A DNA stretch of 64,000 bases from assembly GCA_964429795.1 (NCBI GenBank), contig CAYSCW010000010.1, forward strand, positions 1 to 64,000, in the 5' to 3' direction. Below, in pieces: positions 7,519 to 18,579 of the stretch. The first letter of the stretch is position 1. Every line of letters begins with the position of its first letter. The notes beneath the pieces were generated by a model. It saw only the letters and a list, made by a program, of their open reading frames with translations, searched no databases and was not told where the DNA came from. The stretch comes from CAYSCW01 sp964429795 (GTDB lineage Bacteria; Acidobacteriota; Aminicenantia; Aminicenantales; Aminicenantaceae). Made by a program: the position numbers and the translations under genes.

Positions 7519-9442
7519 ATATCCTGATATCGTCTTCATCGGCCAGCCAAATTGTGGCAAAAGCACCCTCTTTAACGCCATTGCTGGCTTTAAAGCACAG
7601 ACTTCCAATTTTCCAGGCACAACTGTCCAGCACACCCATAGCAAGGTGAATGTGGCAGGCCAGGTTCTCAATATCATCGACCTTCCCGGAACATATTCCC
7701 TCAATCCTTCTGATCCGGCCGAAAAGGTGGCCCTTACCCATCTCTTCTTGGAAAAGCCTGATCTGATCATCAATGTGATCGATGCCTCCATTTTGGGCAG
7801 AAGCCTGGAGCTGACCTTAGAACTCATCGAGCTGGGATACCCCATGATCGTGGCTTTAAATATGATGGATCTCGCGGAAAAAAAGGGAATGGTGATCGAT
7901 CATCAGAAGCTGGAACGGATTCTCGGTGCCCCCGTTGTTCTCACCATCGCCTCTCATGGTCGGGGGATAAAAAATATGATTGATCGAGCTCTCCATACTC
8001 TGGAAAATCAATCTGCACCCCCGCAGATCCTATGGTCAAAGGATGTTGAGGATAAAGTGGTGGAATTTGCCAGGGAAATTCCTGAGGAGTTTCCATTGGT
8101 GGCCAACAAGAGATTCACATCTATAAAGATGATCGAAGCTTCTCAGCTGTTGTTTAACAGGATGCTTCGGGAGATCAACCTTCCTCTGAAGAAGGCTTTA
8201 GATCGGGTGAGAAGCGACCTTGAGGAGATGCATAATGCCCCTGCTTATGAAGTGATTGCAGCAGAGAGACACCACTTGGCGCTTAAAATCTTTGAAGAAA
8301 GTACCCAAGTGAAAAGAGGAGTGAGGATCGATCCCTTAAAGAAAGTTGATGATATCATTATGCATCCTGTTTTGGGGTACTTCATTCTTATTCTTATTTT
8401 TCTCGGTTTTTTCTTCGTCATATTTAAAGTGGGGAGTCCGATTGAAGAATTGCTCCTGGATCCTTTGAGTAACTTCAGATATTATCTTTCTACCCATCTG
8501 GGACTGAGCCTTTATTTCTATCTGCTGGATGGATTTCTTCAGGGTGTGGCTGGCGGGATCGCCATTGTTTTACCCTATTTTATCCCTCTCCTCTTCTTGA
8601 TGTCTCTGCTGGAGGATGTCGGCTATCTTGCCCGAGCCGGTTTCCTAATGGATACTTTTATGCACCGCATCGGGCTCCATGGCAAATCTGTTTCTCCGTT
8701 TATTCTTGGATTTGGTTGTAATGTGCCAGCCATCGTATCCACCAGGATTTTGGAATCACGGAGAGATCGGATCATCACCTCGCTTCTCATTCCTTTCATC
8801 CCCTGTTCGGCTCGAACCACAGTCATTCTGGCTCTGGTTGCCTTTTATTTAGGGCCAATTTGGGCTCTTGGATTCTATGTTTTTAACATCCTGTTGTTGG
8901 GTGTTATCGGTCGTTTGATCACCCTTTTTTACAAAGTGCCTTCACCTGGATTGATCCTTGAGATTCCTTCCTTGAAAGTACCTTCCTTGATAAATATTCT
9001 GAGGAAGACATATTTTCAGCTACGCTCTTTTGTGAGCTTTGCCTGGCCGATCTTGATCGCAGGAAGTGTTTTTTTAGGGATTATACAATTTTTGAATCTG
9101 GATAGAATCATCAATCTGGTTCTTTCTCCTCTGGTGGCGGGCGGTCTCGGATTGCCCCAGGAGGTTGGGGTGACGCTGGTTTTCGGCTTTTTGCGCAAAG
9201 AGCTTTCCTTGATCATGATGCTCCAGGCTCTGGGAGTCCGCTACCAGGATTTGATGACCATTATTTCAAAAGAGCAGCTCATTGTTTTCACTGTCTTCAT
9301 CAGTTTTTTCGTCCCCTGCCTTTCCACGGTAGCCATTCTCTGGAAGGAAATAGGAAAGCGGGTAGCTCTGATATCCGTGGCCTTGAATACAGGGGTTGCG
9401 GTTACTGTCAGTTTAATAGTGAGACTGGTTCTTCACTTCTGA
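7502..9442 (+). CDS. feoB: Ferrous iron transporter FeoB
   Basis: This 646-residue inner-membrane Fe(II) transporter has an N-terminal G domain with G1 GQPNCGKST, G2 through the NFPGTT region, G3 DLPGTYSL and G4 NMMD. A GDI-like helical spacer follows, then two Gate domains with FILGFGCNVPAI and CSARTTVI, and further transmembrane helices. The start is TTG inside the feoA end. It is somewhat shorter than enterobacterial FeoB, and the C-terminal cytoplasmic FeoC-interacting tail is reduced. Use of FeoAB implies uptake of reduced iron, consistent with anoxic growth. Confidence 0.95.
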   Translation: MTKKNRYPDIVFIGQPNCGKSTLFNAIAGFKAQTSNFPGTTVQHTHSKVNVAGQVLNIIDLPGTYSLNPSDPAEKVALTHLFLEKPDLIINVIDASILGRSLELTLELIELGYPMIVALNMMDLAEKKGMVIDHQKLERILGAPVVLTIASHGRGIKNMIDRALHTLENQSAPPQILWSKDVEDKVVEFAREIPEEFPLVANKRFTSIKMIEASQLLFNRMLREINLPLKKALDRVRSDLEEMHNAPAYEVIAAERHHLALKIFEESTQVKRGVRIDPLKKVDDIIMHPVLGYFILILIFLGFFFVIFKVGSPIEELLLDPLSNFRYYLSTHLGLSLYFYLLDGFLQGVAGGIAIVLPYFIPLLFLMSLLEDVGYLARAGFLMDTFMHRIGLHGKSVSPFILGFGCNVPAIVSTRILESRRDRIITSLLIPFIPCSARTTVILALVAFYLGPIWALGFYVFNILLLGVIGRLITLFYKVPSPGLILEIPSLKVPSLINILRKTYFQLRSFVSFAWPILIAGSVFLGIIQFLNLDRIINLVLSPLVAGGLGLPQEVGVTLVFGFLRKELSLIMMLQALGVRYQDLMTIISKEQLIVFTVFISFFVPCLSTVAILWKEIGKRVALISVALNTGVAVTVSLIVRLVLHF

Positions 9443-9509
9443 TTTCTCATCGGCAGAGGTTTTCTAAGAAAGGGTAATCTTGGACTGGAGGGGGTTTTTG
9501 GGTGTGTAG

Positions 9510-9863
9510 CTATTTTTTGGATTCCAGAATGACCATGGCTACAGCGTATGCGGAGAGATGAGCGACAGAAACATGAGCGCTTTCAAAGGGAAATTTTTCC
9601 TTGGCATTTATCTCCAATTCAGGTTTTCCTGAAGAAAGATTTGTCAAACCGACGTCTTTCCATTTGATTCTTCTCCCCAATGCCTTGAAAAAGGCTTCTT
9701 TGGCAGCAAAGCGGGCGGCAAAGTGCTGGTATTTATTCACTTTGTTTTGGCAATAATGGATCTCTTGTGGAGTAAAGATCCTCGGGATGAAGCGAGGATT
9801 TTTCTCTATGAGTTTTTTGATTCTCTCGACTTCGATGAGATCGATTCCAATTCCCGTAATCAT
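9510..9863 (-). CDS. acpS: Holo-[acyl-carrier-protein] synthase
   Basis: This 117-residue phosphopantetheinyl transferase puts the CoA-derived arm on acyl carrier protein for fatty acid synthesis. MITGIGIDLIEVERI is the family's opening strand with the Mg-binding Asp, and RFAAKEAFFKAL is the second signature with the catalytic Glu and Lys. The frame extends upstream to 9968, but ATG 9863 has GGAAAGAG before it and fits the family N-terminus. It lies downstream of uvrC on the same strand. Confidence 0.92.
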   Translation of the reverse strand: MITGIGIDLIEVERIKKLIEKNPRFIPRIFTPQEIHYCQNKVNKYQHFAARFAAKEAFFKALGRRIKWKDVGLTNLSSGKPELEINAKEKFPFESAHVSVAHLSAYAVAMVILESKK

Positions 9864-10023
9864 AGCTCTTTCCACATTTAAGGCAGGAATTCTGTCTCTG
9901 TGTCGTTTAATAATATAAAAAAAAATGGCTGGAAAAGCTACAAAAGCTTTATTTTCCAAAAAACCCAATCAAGACCGAAAAAAGGAAAGACTCTTCAAGC
10001 CTTAATTGAAATGGGCAAGGTTG

Positions 10024-11817
10024 TTAGGTGAAAGATCGAGGTTTATTCTGTAATCTTGATTTAAGATCTCTGGCTGCTTTTTTTCCGATGATTTTTGCCA
10101 GTTCCTCCAGAGGTGCTTCTCTTATTTTATCCATACTTCTGTATCTGGCCAATAGGCGGAATTTTCTTTGAGTCCCTATCCCGGGGATACCATCGAGGAG
10201 GGATTCGAAGCTTTTCTTCTTTCGCCGGAGACGGTGGAAGGAGATGGCGAAGCGGTGGGTCTCATCCCGGATGTTCTGGAAAAGCTTGAGCACAGGGGAG
10301 GTCCTTTCTAATCGCAAGCCTTTTGGACGAAAGGGTGTAAATATGATCTCATCCCTTTTTGCCAGGGAAGCGACCGGAACGCTTCCCAGCCCGAGATCTT
10401 CTAAAGCTTTCTTGGCAGCGCTGAGCTGCCCTTTTCCGCCGTCCACCAGGATTAAATCAGGCATCGCCTCTTTCTCGTCAAGAAGACGGGTGTATCTTCG
10501 GTGGATGACCTCCTGGAGTGAAGCCACATCGTTGGGCCCTTCTACGGTCTTGATTTTATATTTTCTGTAACTATCCTTGTAAGGTTTTCCGTTTTCAAAG
10601 ACCACCAGAGAAGCCACGGATTCCTTCCCTCCGATGTTGGAGACATCAAAGCCCTCGATTCGCTGGGGAATTTTATCCAGGTCGAGGATGTCTCTGGCTT
10701 CTTCTAAAGTGGAGATCTTCGCAGCTTTCTCCCTGATAAGGATTTCAGCGTTCCGGTTGGCCAGCTCCACGAGCTTTTTGTTTTTCCCTCTCTGGGAAAC
10801 CAGAATTTTGATTTTTCCTTTTCTCAAAGAAGAGAGTTTTTTCTTGACTTCATCTCGCCTGAAAGGTTCAAAGGGTAAAAATATTCTGTCAGGAACATCT
10901 CTTTTTTCTTTATAAAAGTGCGGCAGGTGAGAGGAGAGAATCTTTTCCTTTGACATCTCAGCCGGTACTTGAAGAAAAATCCCCTCTGATTTGTTGACTT
11001 TGCCCTTTCTCATCTGAAAGACATACAAGGCGGATTTTCCTCCCTTTCTTGAAAAACCAAAGATATCTTTGTCTTCCTGTTGAACAGAGGTAAGTTTTGG
11101 CTTTTCCTTGATCTGTTCGATGGTTCGGATCAGATCTCTCCATTGGGCTGCCTGTTCAAATTCTTGCCCTTGTGCAGCCTCATTCATCTTCCTTCCCAGC
11201 ACTGCAAGCAGTTCTTCCACTTTTCCTTCCAGGAAAAGAAGGGCGTTGTCCACATTTTCTTTATATTCTTTATCTGAGATACAGGCGACGCAAGGTGCTG
11301 TACACAACTTAAGGTCATATTCCAGACAAGGTCTTTTCCTTCTGCCGGGAACATGTTCCTCGCATCCTCTTATTCCGAAATATTTATTGACAAGATGAAT
11401 GGTCTTACGAGCCTGATGAGCCGGGCTGAAGGGACCAAAGTAGCGGGCTCCATCCGCCTCTACCCTTCGGGTGAGATAGATTCCAGGGTATTTTTCCTGG
11501 GCAGTAATTTTCAGATAGGGGAAACTCTTGTCATCCTTCAGTCTGAGGTTGAACTTTGGCTGGTGTTGCTGGATGAAATTATTCTCCAGGAAGGAGGCTT
11601 CTCTTTCAGAGTCAGTTAAGACGTAGTCAAGATCAGCTGTCTCTGATATGATGTTGTGGACTTTGGAATCCGATGTAGCTTGGAAGTAAGACTTCACTCT
11701 GTCCTTGAGAGATCGGGCCTTGCCGATATAGATGATGTTGTTCTGGGCGTCTTTGAAAAAATAAATCCCTGGCTTTTCAGGGAGGTTTTCTATCTTTATT
11801 TTGAGCGCTTTATTCAT
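10024..11817 (-). CDS. uvrC: Excinuclease ABC subunit C
   Basis: This 597-residue subunit makes both incisions in nucleotide excision repair. It has an N-terminal GIY-YIG nuclease (PGIYFFKD...IIYIGKA, residues 16-35), a Cys-rich segment (CLEYDLKLCTAPCVACIS), a central UVR motif that contacts UvrB, an RNase H-like endonuclease domain with FDVSNIGG and LILVDGGKGQL, and C-terminal helix-hairpin-helix repeats (LLDGIPGIG). It begins two bases after the uvrB stop, so the two form an operon. Confidence 0.97.
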   Translation of the reverse strand: MNKALKIKIENLPEKPGIYFFKDAQNNIIYIGKARSLKDRVKSYFQATSDSKVHNIISETADLDYVLTDSEREASFLENNFIQQHQPKFNLRLKDDKSFPYLKITAQEKYPGIYLTRRVEADGARYFGPFSPAHQARKTIHLVNKYFGIRGCEEHVPGRRKRPCLEYDLKLCTAPCVACISDKEYKENVDNALLFLEGKVEELLAVLGRKMNEAAQGQEFEQAAQWRDLIRTIEQIKEKPKLTSVQQEDKDIFGFSRKGGKSALYVFQMRKGKVNKSEGIFLQVPAEMSKEKILSSHLPHFYKEKRDVPDRIFLPFEPFRRDEVKKKLSSLRKGKIKILVSQRGKNKKLVELANRNAEILIREKAAKISTLEEARDILDLDKIPQRIEGFDVSNIGGKESVASLVVFENGKPYKDSYRKYKIKTVEGPNDVASLQEVIHRRYTRLLDEKEAMPDLILVDGGKGQLSAAKKALEDLGLGSVPVASLAKRDEIIFTPFRPKGLRLERTSPVLKLFQNIRDETHRFAISFHRLRRKKKSFESLLDGIPGIGTQRKFRLLARYRSMDKIREAPLEELAKIIGKKAARDLKSRLQNKPRSFT

Positions 11818-11819
11818 TG

Positions 11820-13814
<1,995 letters not shown>

Positions 13815-13842
13815 TTTATTTTATTATAGCAGAAAAGTTCGA

Positions 13843-13871
13843 TTGACAAATGATTTTGAGGCCCATATAAT
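13843..13871 (+). promoter_or_regulatory. Perfect-consensus sigma-70 promoter for the CsgG-like gene
   Basis: TTGACA at 13843-13848 and TATAAT at 13866-13871 are separated by 17 bases, the exact vegetative consensus. AAGGAGG follows just ahead of the ATG at 13895. The expected transcript start is near 13878, leaving a short leader. This suggests constitutive high expression of the lipoprotein. Confidence 0.8.
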
Positions 13872-13894
13872 CCACATAAAATAAGGAGGAAAAC

Positions 13895-14644
13895 ATGAGA
13901 AAGGCATGTGCATTCACGGCTCTTCTTGCAGTCATCATCTGGCTAGGATCATGCGCTCCCACGGCACAAGTCACATCTTCTGGAGGTCCTTCCGTCGCAG
14001 AGGCTCAAGCAGAAAGATATGATGGACCAAAAGCCCGGATCGCTGTCGGCGAGTTTCAGGACAAGACAGCCAAAGGGGGATGGACCGGAGGCTGGCTGGG
14101 AATGTTCGGGATGAACTTCAAGCAGATCGGCGATGGCATGCAAGACATGCTGACCACAGCCCTTTTCAACACCAATCGCTATATCGTGTTGGAAAGAGAG
14201 CAGCTTGGTGAAGTGTTGAAAGAGCAGGATCTTGCAGCCACAGGCCGAATAAAGAAAGGAACAGAAGCTCCTACAGGAGAAATCTATGGAGCAGAACTTC
14301 TCATCACGGCAGCCATCACAGAATTTGAAGGTGGAGCCAAAGGCGTTGGTGGCGGAACTAAAGTTCTTGGAGTTACGGTCGGTGGAGGAGTGAAAAAGGC
14401 ACATATCGCCATGGATATCAGGATTATCGATACCAAGACATCCCAGATCGTTGCAGCCACAAGCGTTGAAGGCAGTGCCACTAACTTCGCCCTCGGCGGC
14501 TTAACCAACATAGGCGGAAGCCTCCCCGTTGCACTGGGAGGATTTTCCAAGACTCCAACCGAGAAAGCTATCCGAGTTTGTATTCAGAAAGCAGTGGAAT
14601 ACATCGTCAGTCAAACACCAGCAGATTATTACCAGCATAAGTAA
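13895..14644 (+). CDS. CsgG/HfaB-family outer-membrane lipoprotein
   Basis: This 249-residue lipoprotein has a signal peptide and lipobox WLGSC. The mature part has the CsgG pattern: RIAVGEFQDKT strand, GDGMQDMLTTALFNTNRYIVLERE helix and strand, then glycine-rich strands (GGGTKVLGVTVGGGVKK) and RIIDTKTSQIV. CsgG forms the curli secretion pore, but most relatives outside curli systems are of unknown role in envelope biogenesis. No csgA/B/E/F-like genes are near, so a curlin function is not claimed. It has its own very strong promoter and convergent bactofilin downstream. Confidence 0.8.
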   Translation: MRKACAFTALLAVIIWLGSCAPTAQVTSSGGPSVAEAQAERYDGPKARIAVGEFQDKTAKGGWTGGWLGMFGMNFKQIGDGMQDMLTTALFNTNRYIVLEREQLGEVLKEQDLAATGRIKKGTEAPTGEIYGAELLITAAITEFEGGAKGVGGGTKVLGVTVGGGVKKAHIAMDIRIIDTKTSQIVAATSVEGSATNFALGGLTNIGGSLPVALGGFSKTPTEKAIRVCIQKAVEYIVSQTPADYYQHK

Positions 14645-14652
14645 TTTAAAAA

Positions 14653-15111
14653 TCACTTAGAGGATTCAAGTTTTCGACTTGAAGAACTCATCTTCACGCT
14701 TCCCTTAAACTGGGCACCGTCCATTATGGAGATGCGAAAGGCTGAAATATCTCCTGTCATCTGGGCTTCTTTTGATATGAACACTTTTCCAGAAGCATAG
14801 ATGTTTCCTTCCATCTTTCCTAAAATAGTGACATTCCTGGCACGGATATCGGCTTCTAGTTTTCCTGTCCGTTCTAAGATAAAATTGTTGTTTCCCAGAT
14901 CGATCTTTCCCTGAAAAAAACCGTCGATAATCAGGTCTTCCTTAGCTGAGATTTCACCTTTTAGGTTGAATGTTGGACCCAGGCGGGAGGTGTTTGGAAT
15001 GGTCTCCTTTTCTTGATCGGTCTTTTCTTTCTCTTTATTTTCTCTGTTAAACACCTTGCCTTCCTTTTCCCCGGAAATAATGTGGAAATTATAAGGTCCT
15101 CCCGGTTTCAT
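14653..15111 (-). CDS. Bactofilin family polymer-forming protein
   Basis: This 152-residue protein has a charged disordered N-terminus (about 1-40) and a right-handed beta-helix core rich in short repeats (GEISAKEDLIIDGFFQGKI, NVTILGKMEGNIYAS, AQMTGDISAFRISIMDGAQF). It ends in a Ser-rich tail. This is the bactofilin (DUF583) layout. Bactofilins self-assemble into nucleotide-independent filaments at the membrane and place cell-wall or polar machinery. Its stop lies eight bases from the end of the convergent CsgG-like gene. Confidence 0.85.
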   Translation of the reverse strand: MKPGGPYNFHIISGEKEGKVFNRENKEKEKTDQEKETIPNTSRLGPTFNLKGEISAKEDLIIDGFFQGKIDLGNNNFILERTGKLEADIRARNVTILGKMEGNIYASGKVFISKEAQMTGDISAFRISIMDGAQFKGSVKMSSSSRKLESSK

Positions 15112-15135
15112 GTCAATATGTCGGTGAATAATGAC

Positions 15136-15409
15136 AGCATCTCCATTCCCATGATGAGTGAAAACATCTCATCCAGTTGGGTAGTGAGGTAGCGGGGTCC
15201 CTCCATCCTCGACAAAGACCCTCCCATCCTCCACCATAGGCTTCGGATGGAGGGTCCCCGCCGCAGTGACTGAATATATCCCTCACCATTGGCTACAACG
15301 GAAGATGCTTTTTACAGTCATGAGTTCTTGAAGCTTGAGAAAATGGAAAAGGTTTAAGGTGATATCCCTTTCTGCCGCTTGCTTAATCACTTGGAAATAA
15401 TGATGCTTA
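15136..15409. repeat. Dispersed palindromic repeat, copy B (with outer flanks)
   Basis: This fills most of the gene-free stretch 15112-15535. The palindromic core lies at 15191-15264, with arms close to GGGGTCCCTCCATCC and GGATGGAGGGTCCCC. Left of it come AGCATCTCC, TGATGAG and ATCCAGTTGGGTAGTGAGG, shared with copies C and D. Far right is GGAAATAATGATGCTT, close to the right end of the element at 35941-36061. The long right half (15265-15385) has no recognised content. The arms differ from those of copy C but still match each other. Confidence 0.65.
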
Positions 15410-15535
15410 CTCTACTGGTATTTGCCAATTGTTTTTTTCTCTGCTATAAGTTTTCGGGAGAAAATAATGTCAAGTTCAATTCACTCATGAAAGAATGAAT
15501 GGAGAAAAGCAGAATAAATTCGGAAAGGAAATGAA

Positions 15536-16111
15536 ATGATTATTTCTCGAGGGCTAAATCCTTTTTTTCTTTTTTTAGCGATTGCCTTGTTTTTTAGTCA
15601 GGTTGTCTCCTGTTCTTCGCGGGAGAAACCAAAAAATCCGGTCGTTCCATTTCCTGCTAAGATTTCTTTTGAACAGGGAAGATTAGAGGTGGGCTCTGAA
15701 TTTCGAGTTATTTTAAAAGGCTATGTGGAGCCGCGATTGGAGAGGGCTGTACGACGGATGATCCATCGTCTGAGTGCTCAAACTGGAATTCCTCTTTCCT
15801 CCGATATCGGAGAGGATGATTCCAAGGCTGTTCTTGAAATTACCTGTCGAGGTGATCAAACGCAATCTGGATGGTATGGCCGCGGTAAAGTTGAATGTCC
15901 TCCACTGGCATCTCTCCGAAGATCAGGGTTTTCGAGTGGAGTGCAAGAGCTGGCCGAAACTTCATAAGATGGGTTCGGATGGAAACTTTTATACCCAGGA
16001 ACAGATAAAGGAGATTTTGGACTATGCCAGGGATCGAGGGGTTAGAGTTGTGCCCGAGTTTGATATGCCAGGACATACAACCTCATGGTTTGTGGGATAT
16101 CCAGAATTGGC
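15536..16111 (+). pseudogene. Degraded GH20 beta-N-acetylhexosaminidase (lipoprotein)
   Basis: The first 100 codons from ATG 15536 give a lipoprotein leader (lipobox VVSC) and the N-terminal GH20b-like domain. At about 15840 the frame changes, and the next frame continues with typical GH20 catalytic-barrel sequence (VIKRNLDGMAAVKLNVLHWH and VVPEFDMPGHTTSWF). About 100 residues normally between these parts are missing. After PELAS near 16105 the GH20 sequence stops and an unrelated gene begins. The catalytic Asp-Glu pair of GH20 lies further on and is absent. It is either a real double deletion or an assembly chimera. Confidence 0.75.
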
Positions 16112-16994
16112 CAGTATAGAGAATATTATATTTACGGGAAGGTTGTGGACACAAATAACCAACCCATTCAGGGAGTTAAAGTTACACTCCAGGATAAAAA
16201 CTCAAGCCGGGGTTATAGCATCAAAACAGACAAGAAAGGAGAATACAAGCTGATCGGGTTGCCTCACGGCATATATAATGTCTCCATAGAGAAGGAAGGA
16301 TATGAAACGAAGACAGACGAGTGGGATTTTAACATCCCTCAGGATCGAATGCAGAAAGTAGAAATGCAGACAATCATCATGGTCACAAGGGACCAGTTCA
16401 GTGAATTCAAACGAGCGAAGCAGGCAGAGGCTGATTTTAAGAAAGCCACAGAAAAAATACAGCAAGAAGATTTTGACGCGGCCATAGAAATCTTGAAAAG
16501 AATGGTAACTGACAACCCCAGGGACGCGAATGCCTTTTACCTCCTCGGCATTGCCTACATGAAGAAACAGACATATCCCGAAGCGATTAAGGCCCTGACG
16601 AAAGTGACCGAGTTAACCCCTCCCTTTGCTGGATCCTTCCATCAGCTGGGCCTGTGTTATCAGCAGCAGAACGAGAAGGAGAGAGCTCTTCAGTATTTTG
16701 AAAAGGCCCTAGAACGCAAACCCGACAGTGTGGATTCTCTATACAACGCAGGACTCATCCTCTTCGAGCTCAATCGTATTCCTGAAGCCCTGACCCACTT
16801 CGAGAAGGCCCTAGAACTGAGCCCTGATGACCCCCGAGTTCTTGGAGATGGCTGGCTGCTGTTACATCCATCAGGGAGATTATGCCAAGGTTATAGATTA
16901 TCTGAGGAAGGCGAAGGGCTTGTCTACGGACCAGGGAAAGATCGAATTTCTCGATCATCTGATCACAAAAATAAAGGAACAGATCAAAAAATAG
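16112..16994 (+). pseudogene. 5'-truncated, frameshifted carboxypeptidase-regulatory-like/TPR protein
   Basis: From 16112 the frame reads QYREYYIYGKVVDTNNQPI, the start of a mature CarboxypepD_reg-like beta-sandwich (about 75 residues), then a helix and about four TPR repeats (EAIKALTKVTELTP, RALQYFEKALERKP, EALTHFEKALELSP). The signal peptide expected upstream is missing because GH20 sequence abuts here. At the run CCCCC (about 16830) an extra C shifts the frame. Removing it restores another TPR (EMAGCCYIHQGDYAKVIDYL) ending at TAG 16992-16994. The unshifted frame runs on to 17077 with meaningless sequence. It is probably a periplasmic scaffold protein originally. Confidence 0.7.
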
Positions 16995-17042
16995 TGAGTC
17001 TCGGATCAGACAGTAGATATCGTTGTAATTTCTTTATGGCCT

Positions 17043-18356
17043 TCAATTGGTTAAACAAGCAATGGCAGCTCCGATGAGAGTTGCATTGTCAACGTTGATA
17101 AAATTCACATGCCGTTTCATCGTTTCAACTACATATTGTTGGACAAAGCGCTCCACACGCTTCCTCATTGAATGCAAACCATAGTAGACGGAACCCTCAG
17201 CTGTGATGCAGACGGGCAGAGAAGGATTCTTTCCCTTTCCTGATTTAAGAACAGCTGATGAAATGTTGATGGCAGATAATACAGCAGATCGTTCGATTAG
17301 ACGATCTATGAGGTGGTATAGCAAAATCCGATCGTCCTGTATTCCCCTTTTTAAGACTGCGCCTAGAGGATGTTCGTCTCCATCAGGGTAGAGAAGAAAC
17401 TGATTGATATTTTCCGTTGTTATGTCGCTGATTGCATGCAGGTTCTCCCTGAATTCATAAGAGAAAACACCGTTGTCGGCTGCCGACTTCATGGCGAAGA
17501 AGCAGAGAGGGCCGAGATATGCTCCAGATATCATTTTTTCAAAAGTATACCTGCCAGGATTGATTGTAGTCCTGTCGAACTTCTGGTCTATATCGCCGAC
17601 CGGGCCCTTGCCAAAACCGCCGGATTCGACATTGATGATCTGATTTTTTGTCGGATCCAGATCAGTTCTCTTTGTGATGCGACTGTTCTGCTCGATGTAG
17701 CAGCAGTTGGTTCCTGTTCCCAGGATGAAGCCGACATAGCTGTCGAATGCTCTTCTCCCTCGGAAGGACCTCCCGGCGAGAAGGGTGGCCACAGTATCGT
17801 TGAGAAGGACGATGTGTTTATCAGGTCTAATGCCGGATGATTCGAGTGCGAGCAAAAAATTCTTCCCTATGAGTTCACCATCAACCCCTTTTGCTCTCAC
17901 CTCTTTGACAAATCTCACCAGCTTGCCATCTTTGTTAGGAAGCATCTCAACAGGATAGGAGAAGCAGAGGCCCACATGCCGTGAGGCATCACCGATTTCC
18001 ACCATGTACCCCGCCAATGTTTGAAAAAACTCCTCCTTTCCCACCTCTCGTTCCAGGCCGGGCATGGGGTGCTTGCTGAAATGCTCGATGACTGGAGAGC
18101 CGCCGCTGTTGAAATATACAGTGGCCACCCTGACATGGGTGCCCCCAGCATCCAGCACGATGACGGGCTGATTCAGTGGCAGTTCCCGGTCCACCTCGAT
18201 GAAAGTGGGAATCATCTGGAGGCTGCTCTGTTTGCCCTCCAGCCCTCGTTTCATCTCTTCTAAAAAAAGCTGGCAGTATTTGTCCATGTCGATTCGCTCA
18301 GGCGCAATGCCTCGTCTAAGAAGAAAATCGACCATCTTGGCTTTCCTGCTATCCAT
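17043..18356 (-). CDS. Eukaryote-type hexokinase family sugar kinase
   Basis: This 437-residue ATP-dependent sugar kinase is of the actin-like fold. Phosphate-1 is LDAGGTHVRVA (69-79), the catalytic base motif is LLNDTVATLLAG with Asp187, phosphate-2 is LGTGTNCCYIE (212-222), and a Glu-Ser-Gly-Gly-Phe-Gly segment follows. This order and spacing resemble eukaryotic hexokinases/glucokinases rather than short bacterial Glk or ROK kinases. It likely phosphorylates glucose or another hexose after uptake. It is divergent from the sodium:solute symporter across the scaffold gap, which may indicate joint sugar use (inference). Confidence 0.85.
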   Translation of the reverse strand: MDSRKAKMVDFLLRRGIAPERIDMDKYCQLFLEEMKRGLEGKQSSLQMIPTFIEVDRELPLNQPVIVLDAGGTHVRVATVYFNSGGSPVIEHFSKHPMPGLEREVGKEEFFQTLAGYMVEIGDASRHVGLCFSYPVEMLPNKDGKLVRFVKEVRAKGVDGELIGKNFLLALESSGIRPDKHIVLLNDTVATLLAGRSFRGRRAFDSYVGFILGTGTNCCYIEQNSRITKRTDLDPTKNQIINVESGGFGKGPVGDIDQKFDRTTINPGRYTFEKMISGAYLGPLCFFAMKSAADNGVFSYEFRENLHAISDITTENINQFLLYPDGDEHPLGAVLKRGIQDDRILLYHLIDRLIERSAVLSAINISSAVLKSGKGKNPSLPVCITAEGSVYYGLHSMRKRVERFVQQYVVETMKRHVNFINVDNATLIGAAIACLTN

Positions 18357-18385
18357 GCTGTTCTATTCCTCTCTCTTTTTAATAT

Positions 18386-18485
18386 NNNNNNNNNNNNNNN
18401 NNNNNNNNNNNNNNNNNNNNNNNNNNNNNNNNNNNNNNNNNNNNNNNNNNNNNNNNNNNNNNNNNNNNNNNNNNNNNNNNNNNNN
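18386..18485. other. Assembly gap (100 N)
   Basis: This is a run of exactly 100 N between the hexokinase and symporter start regions. The divergent promoter region of both genes falls here. The two flanks show no obvious shared sequence, so the true gap length is unknown. Confidence 0.99.
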
Positions 18486-18579
18486 CTCTCCTTTTCCCTT
18501 GGAAATGACAAAGAGAGCTTGATTCATCTGGCCCTTTTTTTTATCATATCCTGTCTATTTCGCGCAAAAAGAGGATTGT

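Noticed and set aside
13895..14644. Curli secretion pore (csgG proper)
   Set aside because: No curli subunit or accessory genes are nearby; only family membership can be claimed.
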